Part shown: one piece after another, positions 7,916-17,503 of the stretch
How the letters are laid out: every line of letters begins with the position of its first letter
Position numbering within the stretch: the stretch's first letter is position 1
From: Candidatus Bathyarchaeota archaeon
GTDB lineage: Archaea; Thermoproteota; Bathyarchaeia; Bathyarchaeales; SOJC01
Length of the DNA: 64,000 nt
Assembly (NCBI GenBank): GCA_026014805.1
Contig: JAOZHR010000031.1
Location: forward strand, 62,001 to 126,000
Direction of reading: 5' to 3'
Notes under the pieces: model-generated
Seen by the model: only the letters and a program-made list of their open reading frames with translations
The model's database searches: none
What the model was told of the DNA's origin: nothing
Translations under genes and position numbers: made by a program

Positions 7916-9055
7916 CTATTGTGAGTTCCGCGCTATTATTATGCGCATTATTTCGCTTGTTCCACCCGCCGCAATTGTTTCTAGAGAGTCTAGCAGATAA
8001 CGTATCGCTTTAAACTCAGGTAATGTTCCATAAGCTCCGTGAATTTGAACTGCGTTAACAGCAGTTTTTCTGGCAACTTCAGCCGTGTAAAGCTTCGCTC
8101 TCGCAATCTCTTTTGCAATTTCTCTACCTGCTTTTCCGTGATCCAAGAGCCACGCCGCATAATAAGCCAACCATCTTGCAGCCTCAATTTCAACATCCAT
8201 GTCTGCAAGCATAAACTGAATAGTTTGAAGCTGAAAAATCGGGTTCCCGTACAATTGTCTTTCCATAGCAAATTGTAACGCTGTCTCGTAAGCAGCTTCT
8301 GCAATTCCTAAGGCTACACCTGCGTTGCCTATTCTGCCAATTTCAGAAATTGATGCAAGTGCGGCTTTCAGCCCATCCCCTTCTCTGCCAATAAGATTCT
8401 CTTTAGGAATTCGGCAATCTTTAAAAAACAATTCAGTAATTTCCATGCTTTGAAAACCCATATGCTTCTCTCTTGTTCCACACTTGAAGCCCGGTGTTCC
8501 TTTCTCAACCACAAAAACGCTGAGGCTTCCCGATTTATGCCCCGTTTTGGCAATGAAAACACAACTGTCTGCTACGCCTCCGTTTGTGACGAAGCACTTG
8601 CTTCCGTTAATCACGTATTCATTTCCGTCGCCTTTGGCTACGGTTCTAATTGCTGTGGGATCTGAACCCCCTGTGGGTTCAGTGACTGCCATGCACATGA
8701 TTTCTTCTCCCTTGACCACGGGCGGAATATATCTGAGTTTTTGTTCATCACTTCCGAAGCGGAGTATTGTCCAGAGACCCATGGGTGTTGCTTGAAGAAA
8801 CAGTCCCATAGAAGGGTGAACACGCGAAATCTCTTCTATAGCTATTACACGCGCTAGGTGCCCCATAGGTGAGCCGCCGTATTTTTCAGGAATTACGATT
8901 CCTATGAGCCCTAGATTCGCCATTTTCTCAATAATGTCACGCGGGAACTCGCCTTTATCCTCGATTTCAGAAGCTTTTGGCGCAAGTTCTCTTTCAGCAA
9001 AGCTGCGTATTGTTTTTCTGAGTATTTCCTGTTCTTGATTGAGGCTGAAGTCCAT
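7916..9055 (-). CDS. Acyl-CoA dehydrogenase family protein
   Basis: A 379-residue flavoprotein with the full three-domain ACAD fold. Motifs are FAERELAPKA at the N-terminus, MAVTEPTGGSDPTAI at the flavin loop (~residue 122), and a C-terminal helical domain with QIHGAYGTLPEFKA. The usual catalytic Glu of the YEGTSEIQR motif is Gly here (AAGGTSEIMR), so the base may lie elsewhere (as in isovaleryl-CoA dehydrogenases) or the reaction may differ. No electron-transfer flavoprotein or thiolase genes are next to it, so the substrate is unknown. Confidence 0.88.
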   Translation of the reverse strand: MDFSLNQEQEILRKTIRSFAERELAPKASEIEDKGEFPRDIIEKMANLGLIGIVIPEKYGGSPMGHLARVIAIEEISRVHPSMGLFLQATPMGLWTILRFGSDEQKLRYIPPVVKGEEIMCMAVTEPTGGSDPTAIRTVAKGDGNEYVINGSKCFVTNGGVADSCVFIAKTGHKSGSLSVFVVEKGTPGFKCGTREKHMGFQSMEITELFFKDCRIPKENLIGREGDGLKAALASISEIGRIGNAGVALGIAEAAYETALQFAMERQLYGNPIFQLQTIQFMLADMDVEIEAARWLAYYAAWLLDHGKAGREIAKEIARAKLYTAEVARKTAVNAVQIHGAYGTLPEFKAIRYLLDSLETIAAGGTSEIMRIIIARNSQ

Positions 9056-9151
9056 GTTAATCTCTCCGCATGTTTGATAGGGAAGGTTTGGTAAGTTATA
9101 TTTAGCTGTGGCTATTCTGTTATATTGTCTGCTTTGTTAGGTGGAAGAGAG

Positions 9152-9415
9152 TTGGGTGAACACGAGATTAAGGAGGTTGGCATTGTGACTCATTACTTCA
9201 CGAAAATAAGCGTAGCTGTTGTCGAGTTGAGCGACACGCTTTCTGTGGGGGACCGTATTCTCATAAAGGGTATGACAACGGAGGTTGAACAAACCGTCAA
9301 TTCGATGCAAATAGAGCATGAAAGCGTGGAAAAAGCTGAGGCAGGGCAAAGTTTCGGATTGAAAGTTGATGACCGTGTGAGAGAAGGTGACACGGTCTAC
9401 AAAGTACTCCAATAA
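9152..9415 (+). CDS. EF-Tu domain 2-like beta-barrel protein
   Basis: An 87-residue beta-barrel resembling translation-factor domain 2 (GDRILIKGMTTEVEQTVNSM, then an SVEKAEAGQSFGLKV turn). TTG 9152 is preceded by GGTGGA with 6 nt spacing, which favours it over the TTG at 9125 that would add nine residues. Such stand-alone domains are common in archaea and bacteria, and their role is not established. It lies between two genes on the other strand. Confidence 0.65.
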   Translation: MGEHEIKEVGIVTHYFTKISVAVVELSDTLSVGDRILIKGMTTEVEQTVNSMQIEHESVEKAEAGQSFGLKVDDRVREGDTVYKVLQ

Positions 9416-9477
9416 AACCTCATTTTCTTTTTTCTCATTGATAATCGAAAGAACGTGATAAGAAGAGGTGTGTTAGG

Positions 9478-10479
9478 CTATTTTGGGCCAGGCTTTTTGA
9501 TTCCCACAACGTCTTTGTTCACGAGGTTTGGAGGAACTCTGCTTTCAAAAAAGGCTACTAGGTTCTCAGCCACCATTTCTGACATTCTTGACCGCGTCTC
9601 AAAGCTAGCGCTGGATATGTGGGGTGCCACAATTACATTCTCAAGTGTTAACAACGGATTACTCTGTGGTGTGGGTTCTTGCTCAAAAACGTCTAAGCCA
9701 GCACTGGCAATCCATCCTTCCTTCAGGGCCTCATAAAGTGCTTTTTCGTCAACGACTGGCCCTCTTGCGTTGTTAATTAGGATGGCTGTCTTCTTCATTA
9801 GTCTGAGTTTTTTCTCGTCTATTAGGTGGTATGTGGCTTTGAGTAGCGGGACGTTGATTGTTACAAAGTCTGCTTTTTGTAGCAGCGTGTCGATTTCTGC
9901 GTACTCTATTTTTAGCTCTTTTTCAAGGTCTTGTCTGCGAATCACATCGTAATAGAGAACTTTCATGTCGAACCCTCTCGCTCTTTTTGCGATGGATGAG
10001 CCGATTCTTCCCAAGCCGATGATTCCTAAAGTTGCGCCATAAACATCTCTACCTTGAAGCATAGCAGGATGCCACCCAACTTTCCACTTTCCAGCACGAA
10101 CATATCTATCAGCTTCGGCAACTCTTCTCGCTGCGGCCATTAGAAGCGCCCAAGCGAAGTCCGCGGTGGTCTCGGTTAACACGCCAGGAGTATTGGTAAC
10201 ATAGATTCCTCGTTTTGTAGCTTCTTTTACGTCGATGTTGTCAAATCCTACAGCAAGTTGAGAAACGATTCTAAGGTTAGGTGCTGCGTCAAACACTTCT
10301 GCGTCTATCTTGTCTGACAACAGTGTGGCTAACGCGTCAACTTTAGCGGCTTTTTCAGTAATCACTTCTTTTGGCGGCGGAGCGTATTCAGGCCAAACCT
10401 CCGCGTCAAATCGTTCTTTTATTATGTGTAATCCTCTTTCTGGCAATTCTCTGGTAACGTATACTTTAGGTTTCTGCAT
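9478..10479 (-). CDS. gyaR: Glyoxylate reductase (D-2-hydroxyacid dehydrogenase)
   Basis: A 333-residue NAD(P)-dependent D-2-hydroxyacid dehydrogenase. The Rossmann motif is LGIIGLGRIGSSIAKRA near residue 150. Catalytic residues are Arg (NNARGPVVDEKAL), Glu (GLDVFEQEPTP) and His (VIVAPHISSAS). Overall similarity is to archaeal glyoxylate reductase GyaR. ATG 10479 with GAGG ten bases upstream fits the family N-terminus (KPKVYVTRELPERG); the longer frame to 10518 adds 13 unneeded residues. The divergent neighbour is glycerate 2-kinase, which would use the product D-glycerate. Confidence 0.88.
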   Translation of the reverse strand: MQKPKVYVTRELPERGLHIIKERFDAEVWPEYAPPPKEVITEKAAKVDALATLLSDKIDAEVFDAAPNLRIVSQLAVGFDNIDVKEATKRGIYVTNTPGVLTETTADFAWALLMAAARRVAEADRYVRAGKWKVGWHPAMLQGRDVYGATLGIIGLGRIGSSIAKRARGFDMKVLYYDVIRRQDLEKELKIEYAEIDTLLQKADFVTINVPLLKATYHLIDEKKLRLMKKTAILINNARGPVVDEKALYEALKEGWIASAGLDVFEQEPTPQSNPLLTLENVIVAPHISSASFETRSRMSEMVAENLVAFFESRVPPNLVNKDVVGIKKPGPK

Positions 10480-10566
10480 TATCAAATGCCTCAATGTTTC
10501 TTCAAATAGCACGGTCAAATTTATTACGTTTACTGACTAGAGCATATAAACGCTGGCGAAAGAGCT

Positions 10567-11949
10567 ATGGTAATAATCAAGAACAAAAAGGCTCTCATAG
10601 AAAACGCGAAATCCAAGCTTGACAGAAAAGCTCGAAAACTGGCTCTAGAAGCTTTAGAAGCAGCGTTGGAAGCGGCAGACCCCAAAGAGATAATCAAGTC
10701 AAAGGTCACGGTGAAAGGCAGCACGTTAAGAATCGGTCAGCACAGATTTGGTTTACAAAAGTTTCATCGCATCTATGTTGTTGGTGGTGGAAAGGCAAGT
10801 GGAAAGATGGCTGAGGCCCTAGAGTCAGTTCTTGGAAATCGAATATCAAGCGGAATCGTTAACGTTCCCCACAACAGTGGCCCCTATAAAACTCGCAGAA
10901 TCAAGTTTCAAGAGGCTAGCCATCCGATTCCTGACGATGCGGGAATGAAAGGTGCAGAAAAAATGTTGAATCTTGTCCGCCAAGCTGAGAAAAACGATTT
11001 AATCATTTGCTTAATTTCAGGGGGTGGGTCGAGTTTGATGCCGTTGCCCCGCGGTGAAATAACTCTAAATGACAAACGGCAGGTTACCGAGGCGTTGTTG
11101 AAGTCTGGCGCCACAATAAATGAGGTTAACACCATGCGGAAGCATATTTCAGCTTTTAAAGGGGGTTGGCTGGCAAAAAAGGCATATCCCGCCACAATTG
11201 TCAACCTCATATTATCAGACGTAATAGGCGATCCTTTAGATTTCATCGCATCGGGTCCAACCGTTCCTGACTCGACCACTTTTGCCGACGCGATAGAAAT
11301 CATGAGACGGTACAAGCTATGGGCGAACGTGCCACAATCCGTTAGAATCGTGCTTGTTGAGGGGCAGAAAGATTTGATCGCGGAAACACCGAAGAAAGGA
11401 GACAAGGTGTTTAGGAAAGTCTACAACATTGTTGTTGGAAACAATCGCTCGGCAACTTTAGCTGTCTGCAACAAGATTCAAAAGATGGGTTTACGTTCGC
11501 TCCTTCTCACGGCTTCTCTTGAAGGCGAAGCAAGGCATGTGGGAACAGTATTAGCCTCTATAGCAAAAGAGGTTGGGGCTTCTGGACATCCGTTACCTAA
11601 ACCTTGTGGAATTGTTGCTGGCGGAGAAACAACGGTTACTGTTGTTGGAGACGGGAAGGGCGGGAGAAACCAAGAAATTGCGTTAAGTGCAGCCTTGAGT
11701 ATTTCGGACATGAATGGAGTTGTTGTTGCTTCCTTCAGTACCGATGGCATAGAGGGACTAACAGAAGCAGCAGGCGCCTTAGCAGACGGAAAAACCATAA
11801 TCCGCTCTCAAGAACAAGGGTTGAATGCTAAAAACTTTCTTGCAAACAATGACTCCTTCAATTTCTTCTCAAAACTGGACGACCTCATTTTCACAGGTCT
11901 TACAAGAACCAACGTCAATGACATTTCAGTCATTATATCAATAAAATAA
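10567..11949 (+). CDS. Glycerate 2-kinase (MOFRL family)
   Basis: A 460-residue glycerate 2-kinase of the archaeal MOFRL type. The N-terminal domain has VVGGGKASGKMAEALE near residue 70 and the glycine-rich LISGGGSSLMPLP near residue 150. The C-terminal MOFRL domain has GGRNQEIALSAAL and SFSTDGIEGLTEAAGA. It phosphorylates D-glycerate to 2-phosphoglycerate with ATP. It is divergent from glyoxylate reductase with 87 bp between, so the pair links glyoxylate (or serine breakdown) to glycolysis; apgM at 52822 would act on the product. Confidence 0.88.
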   Translation: MVIIKNKKALIENAKSKLDRKARKLALEALEAALEAADPKEIIKSKVTVKGSTLRIGQHRFGLQKFHRIYVVGGGKASGKMAEALESVLGNRISSGIVNVPHNSGPYKTRRIKFQEASHPIPDDAGMKGAEKMLNLVRQAEKNDLIICLISGGGSSLMPLPRGEITLNDKRQVTEALLKSGATINEVNTMRKHISAFKGGWLAKKAYPATIVNLILSDVIGDPLDFIASGPTVPDSTTFADAIEIMRRYKLWANVPQSVRIVLVEGQKDLIAETPKKGDKVFRKVYNIVVGNNRSATLAVCNKIQKMGLRSLLLTASLEGEARHVGTVLASIAKEVGASGHPLPKPCGIVAGGETTVTVVGDGKGGRNQEIALSAALSISDMNGVVVASFSTDGIEGLTEAAGALADGKTIIRSQEQGLNAKNFLANNDSFNFFSKLDDLIFTGLTRTNVNDISVIISIK

Positions 11950-11956
11950 CCAGCAG

Positions 11957-12511
11957 CTATTTTATTATGATCAAGATTTCTCCGTCGTTTACTGGAGTTC
12001 CTTCTGCAACATTTACTTCCTGAACCTTCCCAGTCTTTGTAGCCGTGATTTCGTTTTCCATTTTCATTGCCTCAAGAATGCAAACTACATCGCCAGCTTT
12101 TACAACATCGCCTTTCTTTACCTTAACTGAGACAATTTTTCCAGCCATAGGGGACACCACAACACCTTCCTCAACAACTGTTCCTCGACGTCTTTCAGCT
12201 CTTGCCACGACTTGCACGGTAGGTGTTTGAGCAGCCATTCTCTTAGCAGGTTCCCTAAGTTGAGCCTTAAAAAGCGCGTTGTTAACTTTCAAAGTAAAAG
12301 GTGCACGTCTGTAAATTCTCTCCAGTTCAACCCGATACGTTTTCTCTCCAACATCGAGAGTAAAAGGCGAGGTGGCACCTGTTTCGCTTTTCTCTAATCT
12401 CAGTTCAACTGGCTTGTCGTTTACCTTTGCCTTAAACAGCTGTTCACCCTCTCTCTTGACAAGCTCCACTCTATATGTCCTGTTTTCAATCATTATGTTG
12501 TATTCGGGCAC
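11957..12511 (-). CDS. Biotin carboxyl carrier subunit
   Basis: A 184-residue protein. The first ~90 residues form beta-rich segments; the last ~75 are a biotinyl domain with the biotinylation motif LEAMKMENEI. GTG 12511 begins 2 nt after the stop of the carboxyltransferase gene, whose last codons supply an AGGTGG ribosome site. It matches the 1.3S-type carrier of transcarboxylases and the small subunit of biotin-dependent decarboxylases. Biotin would be attached by the ligase at 17500-18291. Confidence 0.9.
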   Translation of the reverse strand: MPEYNIMIENRTYRVELVKREGEQLFKAKVNDKPVELRLEKSETGATSPFTLDVGEKTYRVELERIYRRAPFTLKVNNALFKAQLREPAKRMAAQTPTVQVVARAERRRGTVVEEGVVVSPMAGKIVSVKVKKGDVVKAGDVVCILEAMKMENEITATKTGKVQEVNVAEGTPVNDGEILIIIK

Positions 12512-12513
12512 AT

Positions 12514-14058
12514 TCAGCCACCTTGTCTGACTAATTTCTGTCTAGCTGACAAAACCCATGGTGAAAGTCTCCCCATTCCAGCTTTTCTGATGGGAATCAC
12601 TGCTTTCACCTCATGAGTGCTTTTGAGAAATGCTGCGACTGCTACTGACAGCGCTGCAATTTCTTCTAGTTCCTGTTGTTCTGGAGTTAAAGCCACATCT
12701 TTTTCTTTTCTTTTTGCTTCCCTTTTTTTGAAGAATTCTGCCGCGACTTTTGGGAACAAAGCATAAGTCAGTTCGTCTTCCTCGCTTTGTATGTAGGGCT
12801 TAATCTTGTTGGATATTTTACCAAGTTCCGATTTAAGCAGGTCTGCTGGGCGGCATTTGATTGGTTTTTCATCGCCAATTATCTTTTTCTTTATCTTCTT
12901 ATTTATCGGTGCGGGTGGTTTCCCGTAGAATCCTTTTACGTAATTTCTCACTTCTTTAGGCACGATCTTGTAGCGTTCACCCGATAAAACGTTAAAAACA
13001 GCTTGTGTCCCAACCAGTTGACTGGTAGGGGTAACAAGAGGCGGATATCCCAGCTCTTCTCGAACATGTGGAACCTCCTTTAAAACCATGTCAAGCTCGT
13101 CGAGGGCGTTTTGTTCCTTTAACTGCGAAATTAGGTTGGAAAACATTCCTCCGGGAATCTGATGCTTTAGAATAGACGTGTCTACTCTTTCGGCTAAGGG
13201 GCTAATCAAGCGGAGGGGGTCGTAATATTTTTCTCGCAAACCACGAAAGTATTCAGCGATCTCGACTAATAACTCCATGTCAAGCCCTGTATCATACTCA
13301 GTATCTTTTAATCCAGCTACTATGCTTTCAACGGGTGGTTGTGACGTGCCCCCCGCTAAAGGCGAGAAAGCGGCATCTAAAATGTCGGCTCCAGCTTGGC
13401 AAGCACGTAAGTAGGTCATCATAACCGTGCCGCTAGTGCTGTGGCAGTGCATGTGAACTGGCAAGCCGACTTCCTTCTTCAACGCTGAAACAAGTTCGTA
13501 GACTTTTTGGGGCATGAGCATACCCGCCATGTCTTTGACGCATATTGAGTCGCAGTCAAGCTCGGCTAAACACTTAGCTACTTTCAAGTAGTAATCTGTT
13601 GTATGGACGGGACTTATAGTATAACACAATGAGCCTTGAGCGTGGGCGCCGACTTTTTTCACGGTTTTTATAGCGATTTCTAGGTTGCGAGTGTCGTTTA
13701 AGGCGTCGAAGATGCGGAATATGTCTATGCCGTTCTCTGCAGCTTTTTCCACAAATTTAATTAGAACGTCGTCGGGGTAGTTTCGGTAGCCAACCAAATT
13801 TTGTCCCCGTAAAAGCATCTGCAGGGGCGTTTTTTGAACGTGTTTCTTCAGTGTACGAAGGCGTTCCCACGGGTCTTCGTTTAAGTAGCGGATGCTGACG
13901 TCGAAGGTGGCGCCTCCCCAGACTTCGAGAGAAAAGAATCCCACTTGGTCTATTTTTTCGGCTATGGGAACCATGGATTCGGTTCTCATGCGAGTTGCCA
14001 TTAAGGATTGATGGGCGTCTCTGAAGGTTGTGTCGGTTATTTTGACGGTTTTAGCCAA
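12514..14058 (-). CDS. Pyruvate/oxaloacetate carboxyltransferase (PycB / OadA / 5S type)
   Basis: A 514-residue carboxyltransferase of the HMGL-like barrel family. The N-terminus reads KITDTTFRDAHQSLMATRMR. The metal and catalytic elements include GATFDVSIRYL, SICVKDMAGML and PVHMHCHSTSGT, and the conserved C-terminal carboxylase domain follows. It lacks its own biotinyl domain, which is encoded by the next gene. It moves CO2 between biotin and pyruvate/oxaloacetate. It starts at TTG 14058. Possible complexes are pyruvate carboxylase, oxaloacetate decarboxylase or transcarboxylase; no biotin carboxylase and no membrane decarboxylase subunit is present in this window. Confidence 0.9.
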   Translation of the reverse strand: MAKTVKITDTTFRDAHQSLMATRMRTESMVPIAEKIDQVGFFSLEVWGGATFDVSIRYLNEDPWERLRTLKKHVQKTPLQMLLRGQNLVGYRNYPDDVLIKFVEKAAENGIDIFRIFDALNDTRNLEIAIKTVKKVGAHAQGSLCYTISPVHTTDYYLKVAKCLAELDCDSICVKDMAGMLMPQKVYELVSALKKEVGLPVHMHCHSTSGTVMMTYLRACQAGADILDAAFSPLAGGTSQPPVESIVAGLKDTEYDTGLDMELLVEIAEYFRGLREKYYDPLRLISPLAERVDTSILKHQIPGGMFSNLISQLKEQNALDELDMVLKEVPHVREELGYPPLVTPTSQLVGTQAVFNVLSGERYKIVPKEVRNYVKGFYGKPPAPINKKIKKKIIGDEKPIKCRPADLLKSELGKISNKIKPYIQSEEDELTYALFPKVAAEFFKKREAKRKEKDVALTPEQQELEEIAALSVAVAAFLKSTHEVKAVIPIRKAGMGRLSPWVLSARQKLVRQGG

Positions 14059-14405
14059 GAGAAATCCCGCTTGAATGGTGTTGAAGATTAGTTACAATCC
14101 TAGGCTAATATTTTAACTTACTCTTTCGGCATAGGAAATTTCGAGATTAAATAAAAAAAGAAACGAAGTTTTGCCACATAGCCTTAAAGTTATAGCCTTG
14201 GTTCTAATCATAGTGCCATTTTTAGAGCTTGTATTAGGGATTGAGTTAATGCCAAACTTTTTTCTTGAAAAATCGGATAGAAACCTTCATATCAATTGAT
14301 TAAATTTCAGAAGCGAAGAATAACCGAGCAAAGCGCGGTTATTCCAGAGAGTCAAGATTCTCACGGATAGACGTTGTAGGGCATTAGAAAGCAGCATTCG
14401 TATTT
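14059..14405. other. Intergenic gap between two carboxyltransferase genes
   Basis: About 350 bp with no open frame worth reporting. An AT-rich stretch near 14150 (TTTATTTAAT on the minus strand) could be the promoter of the 5S-type gene. The gap suggests the two carboxyltransferase genes have separate promoters. Confidence 0.4.
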
Positions 14406-15971
14406 TCAAAGAGGAATGTTTGGATGTTTCTTAGGTGGTCGCGACTCACGCTTAGTGACCAGCATTTCTAGGGCACTGATGAGTTTAGGTCTCGTCTGTG
14501 ATGGCTCTATGATGTCGTCAATATAGCCTTTCTCTGCGGCAATGTATGGGGTTGCAAATTTTTCACGGTACTCTTCTGTTAATTCTTTTTTCCTTTTCTC
14601 TGTATCCTTCGATTTTTTTATGTCTTTCCTGAAGATGATGTTGATTGCTCCTGCTGGACCCATGACAGCGATTTCTGCGGATGGCCAGGCGTAGTTTATG
14701 TCTGCGCCGGAGTGCTTGCTACCCATGACGTCGTATGCCCCTCCGTATGCTTTGCGGATTATGACGGTGATTTTTGGTACCGTGGCTTCGCAGTAGGCGA
14801 AGAGTAGTTTTGCGCCGTGGCGTATTATTCCGCTATGTTCTTGGTCTATGCCTGGTAGAAAGCCGGGGACATCTTCGAAGGTGATGATGGGAATGTTGAA
14901 GGCGTCGCAGAACCGTATGAATCTTGCTGCTTTTGTTGAAGATTTTACGTCTAAGGTGCCCGCGAAGTATTTTGGCTGGTTTGCCACGATTCCTATTGAA
15001 CGTCCATTCAATCTTGCAAAGCCTACTACTATGTTTGGCGCCCAAAGAGGCTGAACTTCCAAGAATTCCCCGTTGTCCACGACTGTGGCTATTATTTCTT
15101 TCGTGTCGTATGGCTTGTCTGGGTCGTCTGGCACAATTTCCTCTAAACTCTCGTCAGTGCGGTTTGGGTTATCGCCAGTTTCTTCAATAGGGGGGTCTTC
15201 CATGTTGTTGGAAGGCAGGTAGCTGAGAAGTCTTCTAATGAGTTCGATGCATTCCTGTTCGTTGTCAGCCATGAAATGACAAACGCCGCTCGTCTGCATG
15301 TGGGTCAAGGCGCCACCCAATTCTTCAAAGTCAACTTCTTGCCCTAAGACTGTCTTGATGACCTCTGGTCCAGTAATAAACATGTGACTTGTATCTTTCA
15401 CCATGATGATAAAATCGGTCATGGCTGGCGAGTAAACTGCTCCGCCTGCACAAGGACCCATAACAGCAGAAATTTGGGGAATGACACCCGAAGCTATCAC
15501 GTTTCTGAAGAATATGTCGCCGTAGCCTGCAAGGCTTGCAACTCCTTCTTGGATTCTTGCCCCGCCGCTGTCATTCAATCCTATGATTGGCGCGCCTGTT
15601 TTCATCGCTAAGTCCATTAACTTGCACATCTTTTTAGCAAACATTTCTCCTAGGGAGCCACCGAACACTGTGAAATCTTGGGAAAAAACGTAGACTAGCC
15701 GCCCGTTGATTGTCCCGTATCCCGTTACCACGCCGTCTCCAGGAATTTTTCTTTCAGCCATTCCAAAATCAGTGCATTGGTGAACGATAAAAGGGTCAAG
15801 TTCTACGAAGCTGCCGGGATCTAAAAGCAAGTCAATTCTCTCTCTTGCAGTAAGCTTACCTTGCTTATGTTGCTTTTCTATCCGTTTTTTTCCGCCTCCA
15901 AGCTTCGCCCTTTCCCGCAGCTTACGCATTCGCTGAATCTTCTCTTTCACTGTAGGTTCACGAGTCGACAA
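14406..15971 (-). CDS. Methylmalonyl-CoA-type carboxyltransferase (MmdA / PccB / 12S)
   Basis: A 521-residue acyl-CoA carboxyltransferase beta-type subunit with two crotonase-like halves. Signatures are [17 protein letters not shown], the first oxyanion region [17 protein letters not shown] near residue 115, and the second [20 protein letters not shown] near 365, followed by [12 protein letters not shown]. It moves CO2 between biotin and propionyl-CoA or acetyl-CoA. It starts at TTG 15971 (GTG at 15950 is an alternative). With the 5S-type and biotin-carrier genes it completes the set of transcarboxylase parts. Confidence 0.9.
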   Translation of the reverse strand: MSTREPTVKEKIQRMRKLRERAKLGGGKKRIEKQHKQGKLTARERIDLLLDPGSFVELDPFIVHQCTDFGMAERKIPGDGVVTGYGTINGRLVYVFSQDFTVFGGSLGEMFAKKMCKLMDLAMKTGAPIIGLNDSGGARIQEGVASLAGYGDIFFRNVIASGVIPQISAVMGPCAGGAVYSPAMTDFIIMVKDTSHMFITGPEVIKTVLGQEVDFEELGGALTHMQTSGVCHFMADNEQECIELIRRLLSYLPSNNMEDPPIEETGDNPNRTDESLEEIVPDDPDKPYDTKEIIATVVDNGEFLEVQPLWAPNIVVGFARLNGRSIGIVANQPKYFAGTLDVKSSTKAARFIRFCDAFNIPIITFEDVPGFLPGIDQEHSGIIRHGAKLLFAYCEATVPKITVIIRKAYGGAYDVMGSKHSGADINYAWPSAEIAVMGPAGAINIIFRKDIKKSKDTEKRKKELTEEYREKFATPYIAAEKGYIDDIIEPSQTRPKLISALEMLVTKRESRPPKKHPNIPL

Positions 15972-16084
15972 ACTAGTTCACCAAGGAATTGCTACATTGT
16001 TCCCTTCAGATATATATTTGCTTCACCAAGCGAACACAGAAAAACATAACTTTCGGAACCCATTTGAAGATATGGCGACACTTG

Positions 16085-17503
16085 ATGCTGCGATTCTACA
16101 ACACAATGACCCGAAAAAAAGAGGTGTTCAAGCCTATCGAAGAGGGCAAAGTTCGCATGTATTCATGCGGGCTAACCGTGTACGATTATGCACACATAGG
16201 TAATCTTAGGGCATACGTGTTTGTGGATTTGCTGAGACGTTGGCTGGAACATCGAGGCTTCGACGTGAAGCATGTGATGAACGTCACCGACGTAGATGAC
16301 AAAACTATCCAAGGTATGCGAAGAGAAGGAGTATCTCTGGAAGAGTATACTCAGAAGTATATCGACGCGTTCTTTGAAGACTTGCAGATGTTGAACATTG
16401 AAAAACCCAAAGTTGTTCCAAGAGCCACCGAGCACATAGATGAAATGGTTAGATTGATTAGAATTTTGATGGAGAAAGGCTATGGCTATAGAGGCGAAGA
16501 TAACTCAATCTACTATAAAATCTCCAAATTCAAAGATTATGGCAAACTGTCCAAGATGAAACTTAAAGAACTCAAAGCTGGAGCAAGGGTCAAAGTTGAC
16601 GAATATGGCAAAGAGCAGGCGAGTGATTTTGCTCTTTGGAGAGCCTGGGATCTAGACAATGGCGATGTTTTTTGGGAAACAAAGCTGGGCAAAGGCAGAC
16701 CGGGATGGCACATTGAATGCTCCGCCATGTCAACGAAATATTTGGGTGAAACCTTGGACATTCATACGGGTGGAGTTGACAACATGTTTCCCCACCACGA
16801 AAACGAAATTGCCCAAAGCGAAGCGGTAACTGGCAAAAAGTTTGTCAATTATTGGATGCATAACGAACACTTGCTTATTAAAGGTGAAAGAATGGGCAAA
16901 TCTCTCAAGAACTTCTACACCCTGCGAGATTTGCTTTGCATGGGATACGATCCACTAGCTGTAAGATACTTGCTAATGTCAACTCACTACAGGAAACAGC
17001 TCCACTTTACTTTTGAGGGCTTGGAAGCAGCTAAAAACGCTTTGCAGCGACTCTACGATTTCTTGGAAAGACTTGAAGATATCAAAGACGGTGAGGGCCA
17101 CGAAGAAATCAAAGAATCAATTGAAAAGGCGAGAAAAGATTTCGAAGACGCGATGGATGACGACTTGGACATAAACAAAGCTCTCGCAGCAGTATTCAAC
17201 CTTGTAAAAGAGGTAAACATATTGATCGACCAGAGAAAGCTAAGTCAGGCGGGAGCGAAGCAAGTGAAAGATTTGATGTTGGACTTTGACAAAGTCCTAG
17301 GCGTCTTAAATGATTTTTGGAGTCGGAAAGAGGCGAAGTTGCCCGAAGAAGTCGAGGAGTTGATTAAGAAGAGAGAAGAGGCGAGGAATGCTAAGGACTG
17401 GGAAACCTCTGACGCCATTCGAGATAAACTGCGAAAAATGGGCATAATCATAGAGGACACACCTGAAGGCGTAAAATGGAAAAAAGAACGCAAAATTGGC
17501 TAA
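16085..17503 (+). CDS. cysS: Cysteinyl-tRNA synthetase
   Basis: A 472-residue class I synthetase. The HIGH motif appears as YAHIGNLRAY near residue 37. The zinc site includes the Cys of RMYSCGLTVYD and WHIECSAMS plus GVDNMFPHHENE. KMSKS is MGKSLKNF near residue 270, and the C-terminal anticodon-binding helices end in ETSDAIRDKLRKMG. ATG 16085 fits the family N-terminus; the frame to 15989 would add 32 unrelated residues. Its stop overlaps the convergent biotin ligase stop by 4 bp. Confidence 0.93.
   Translation: MLRFYNTMTRKKEVFKPIEEGKVRMYSCGLTVYDYAHIGNLRAYVFVDLLRRWLEHRGFDVKHVMNVTDVDDKTIQGMRREGVSLEEYTQKYIDAFFEDLQMLNIEKPKVVPRATEHIDEMVRLIRILMEKGYGYRGEDNSIYYKISKFKDYGKLSKMKLKELKAGARVKVDEYGKEQASDFALWRAWDLDNGDVFWETKLGKGRPGWHIECSAMSTKYLGETLDIHTGGVDNMFPHHENEIAQSEAVTGKKFVNYWMHNEHLLIKGERMGKSLKNFYTLRDLLCMGYDPLAVRYLLMSTHYRKQLHFTFEGLEAAKNALQRLYDFLERLEDIKDGEGHEEIKESIEKARKDFEDAMDDDLDINKALAAVFNLVKEVNILIDQRKLSQAGAKQVKDLMLDFDKVLGVLNDFWSRKEAKLPEEVEELIKKREEARNAKDWETSDAIRDKLRKMGIIIEDTPEGVKWKKERKIG

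Noticed and set aside
11957-15971. A Na+-pumping methylmalonyl-CoA or oxaloacetate decarboxylase
   Set aside because: The membrane beta subunit (MmdB/OadB) and the small gamma/delta subunits are absent next to these genes; transcarboxylase or a split carboxylase fits better, though distant genes cannot be excluded.
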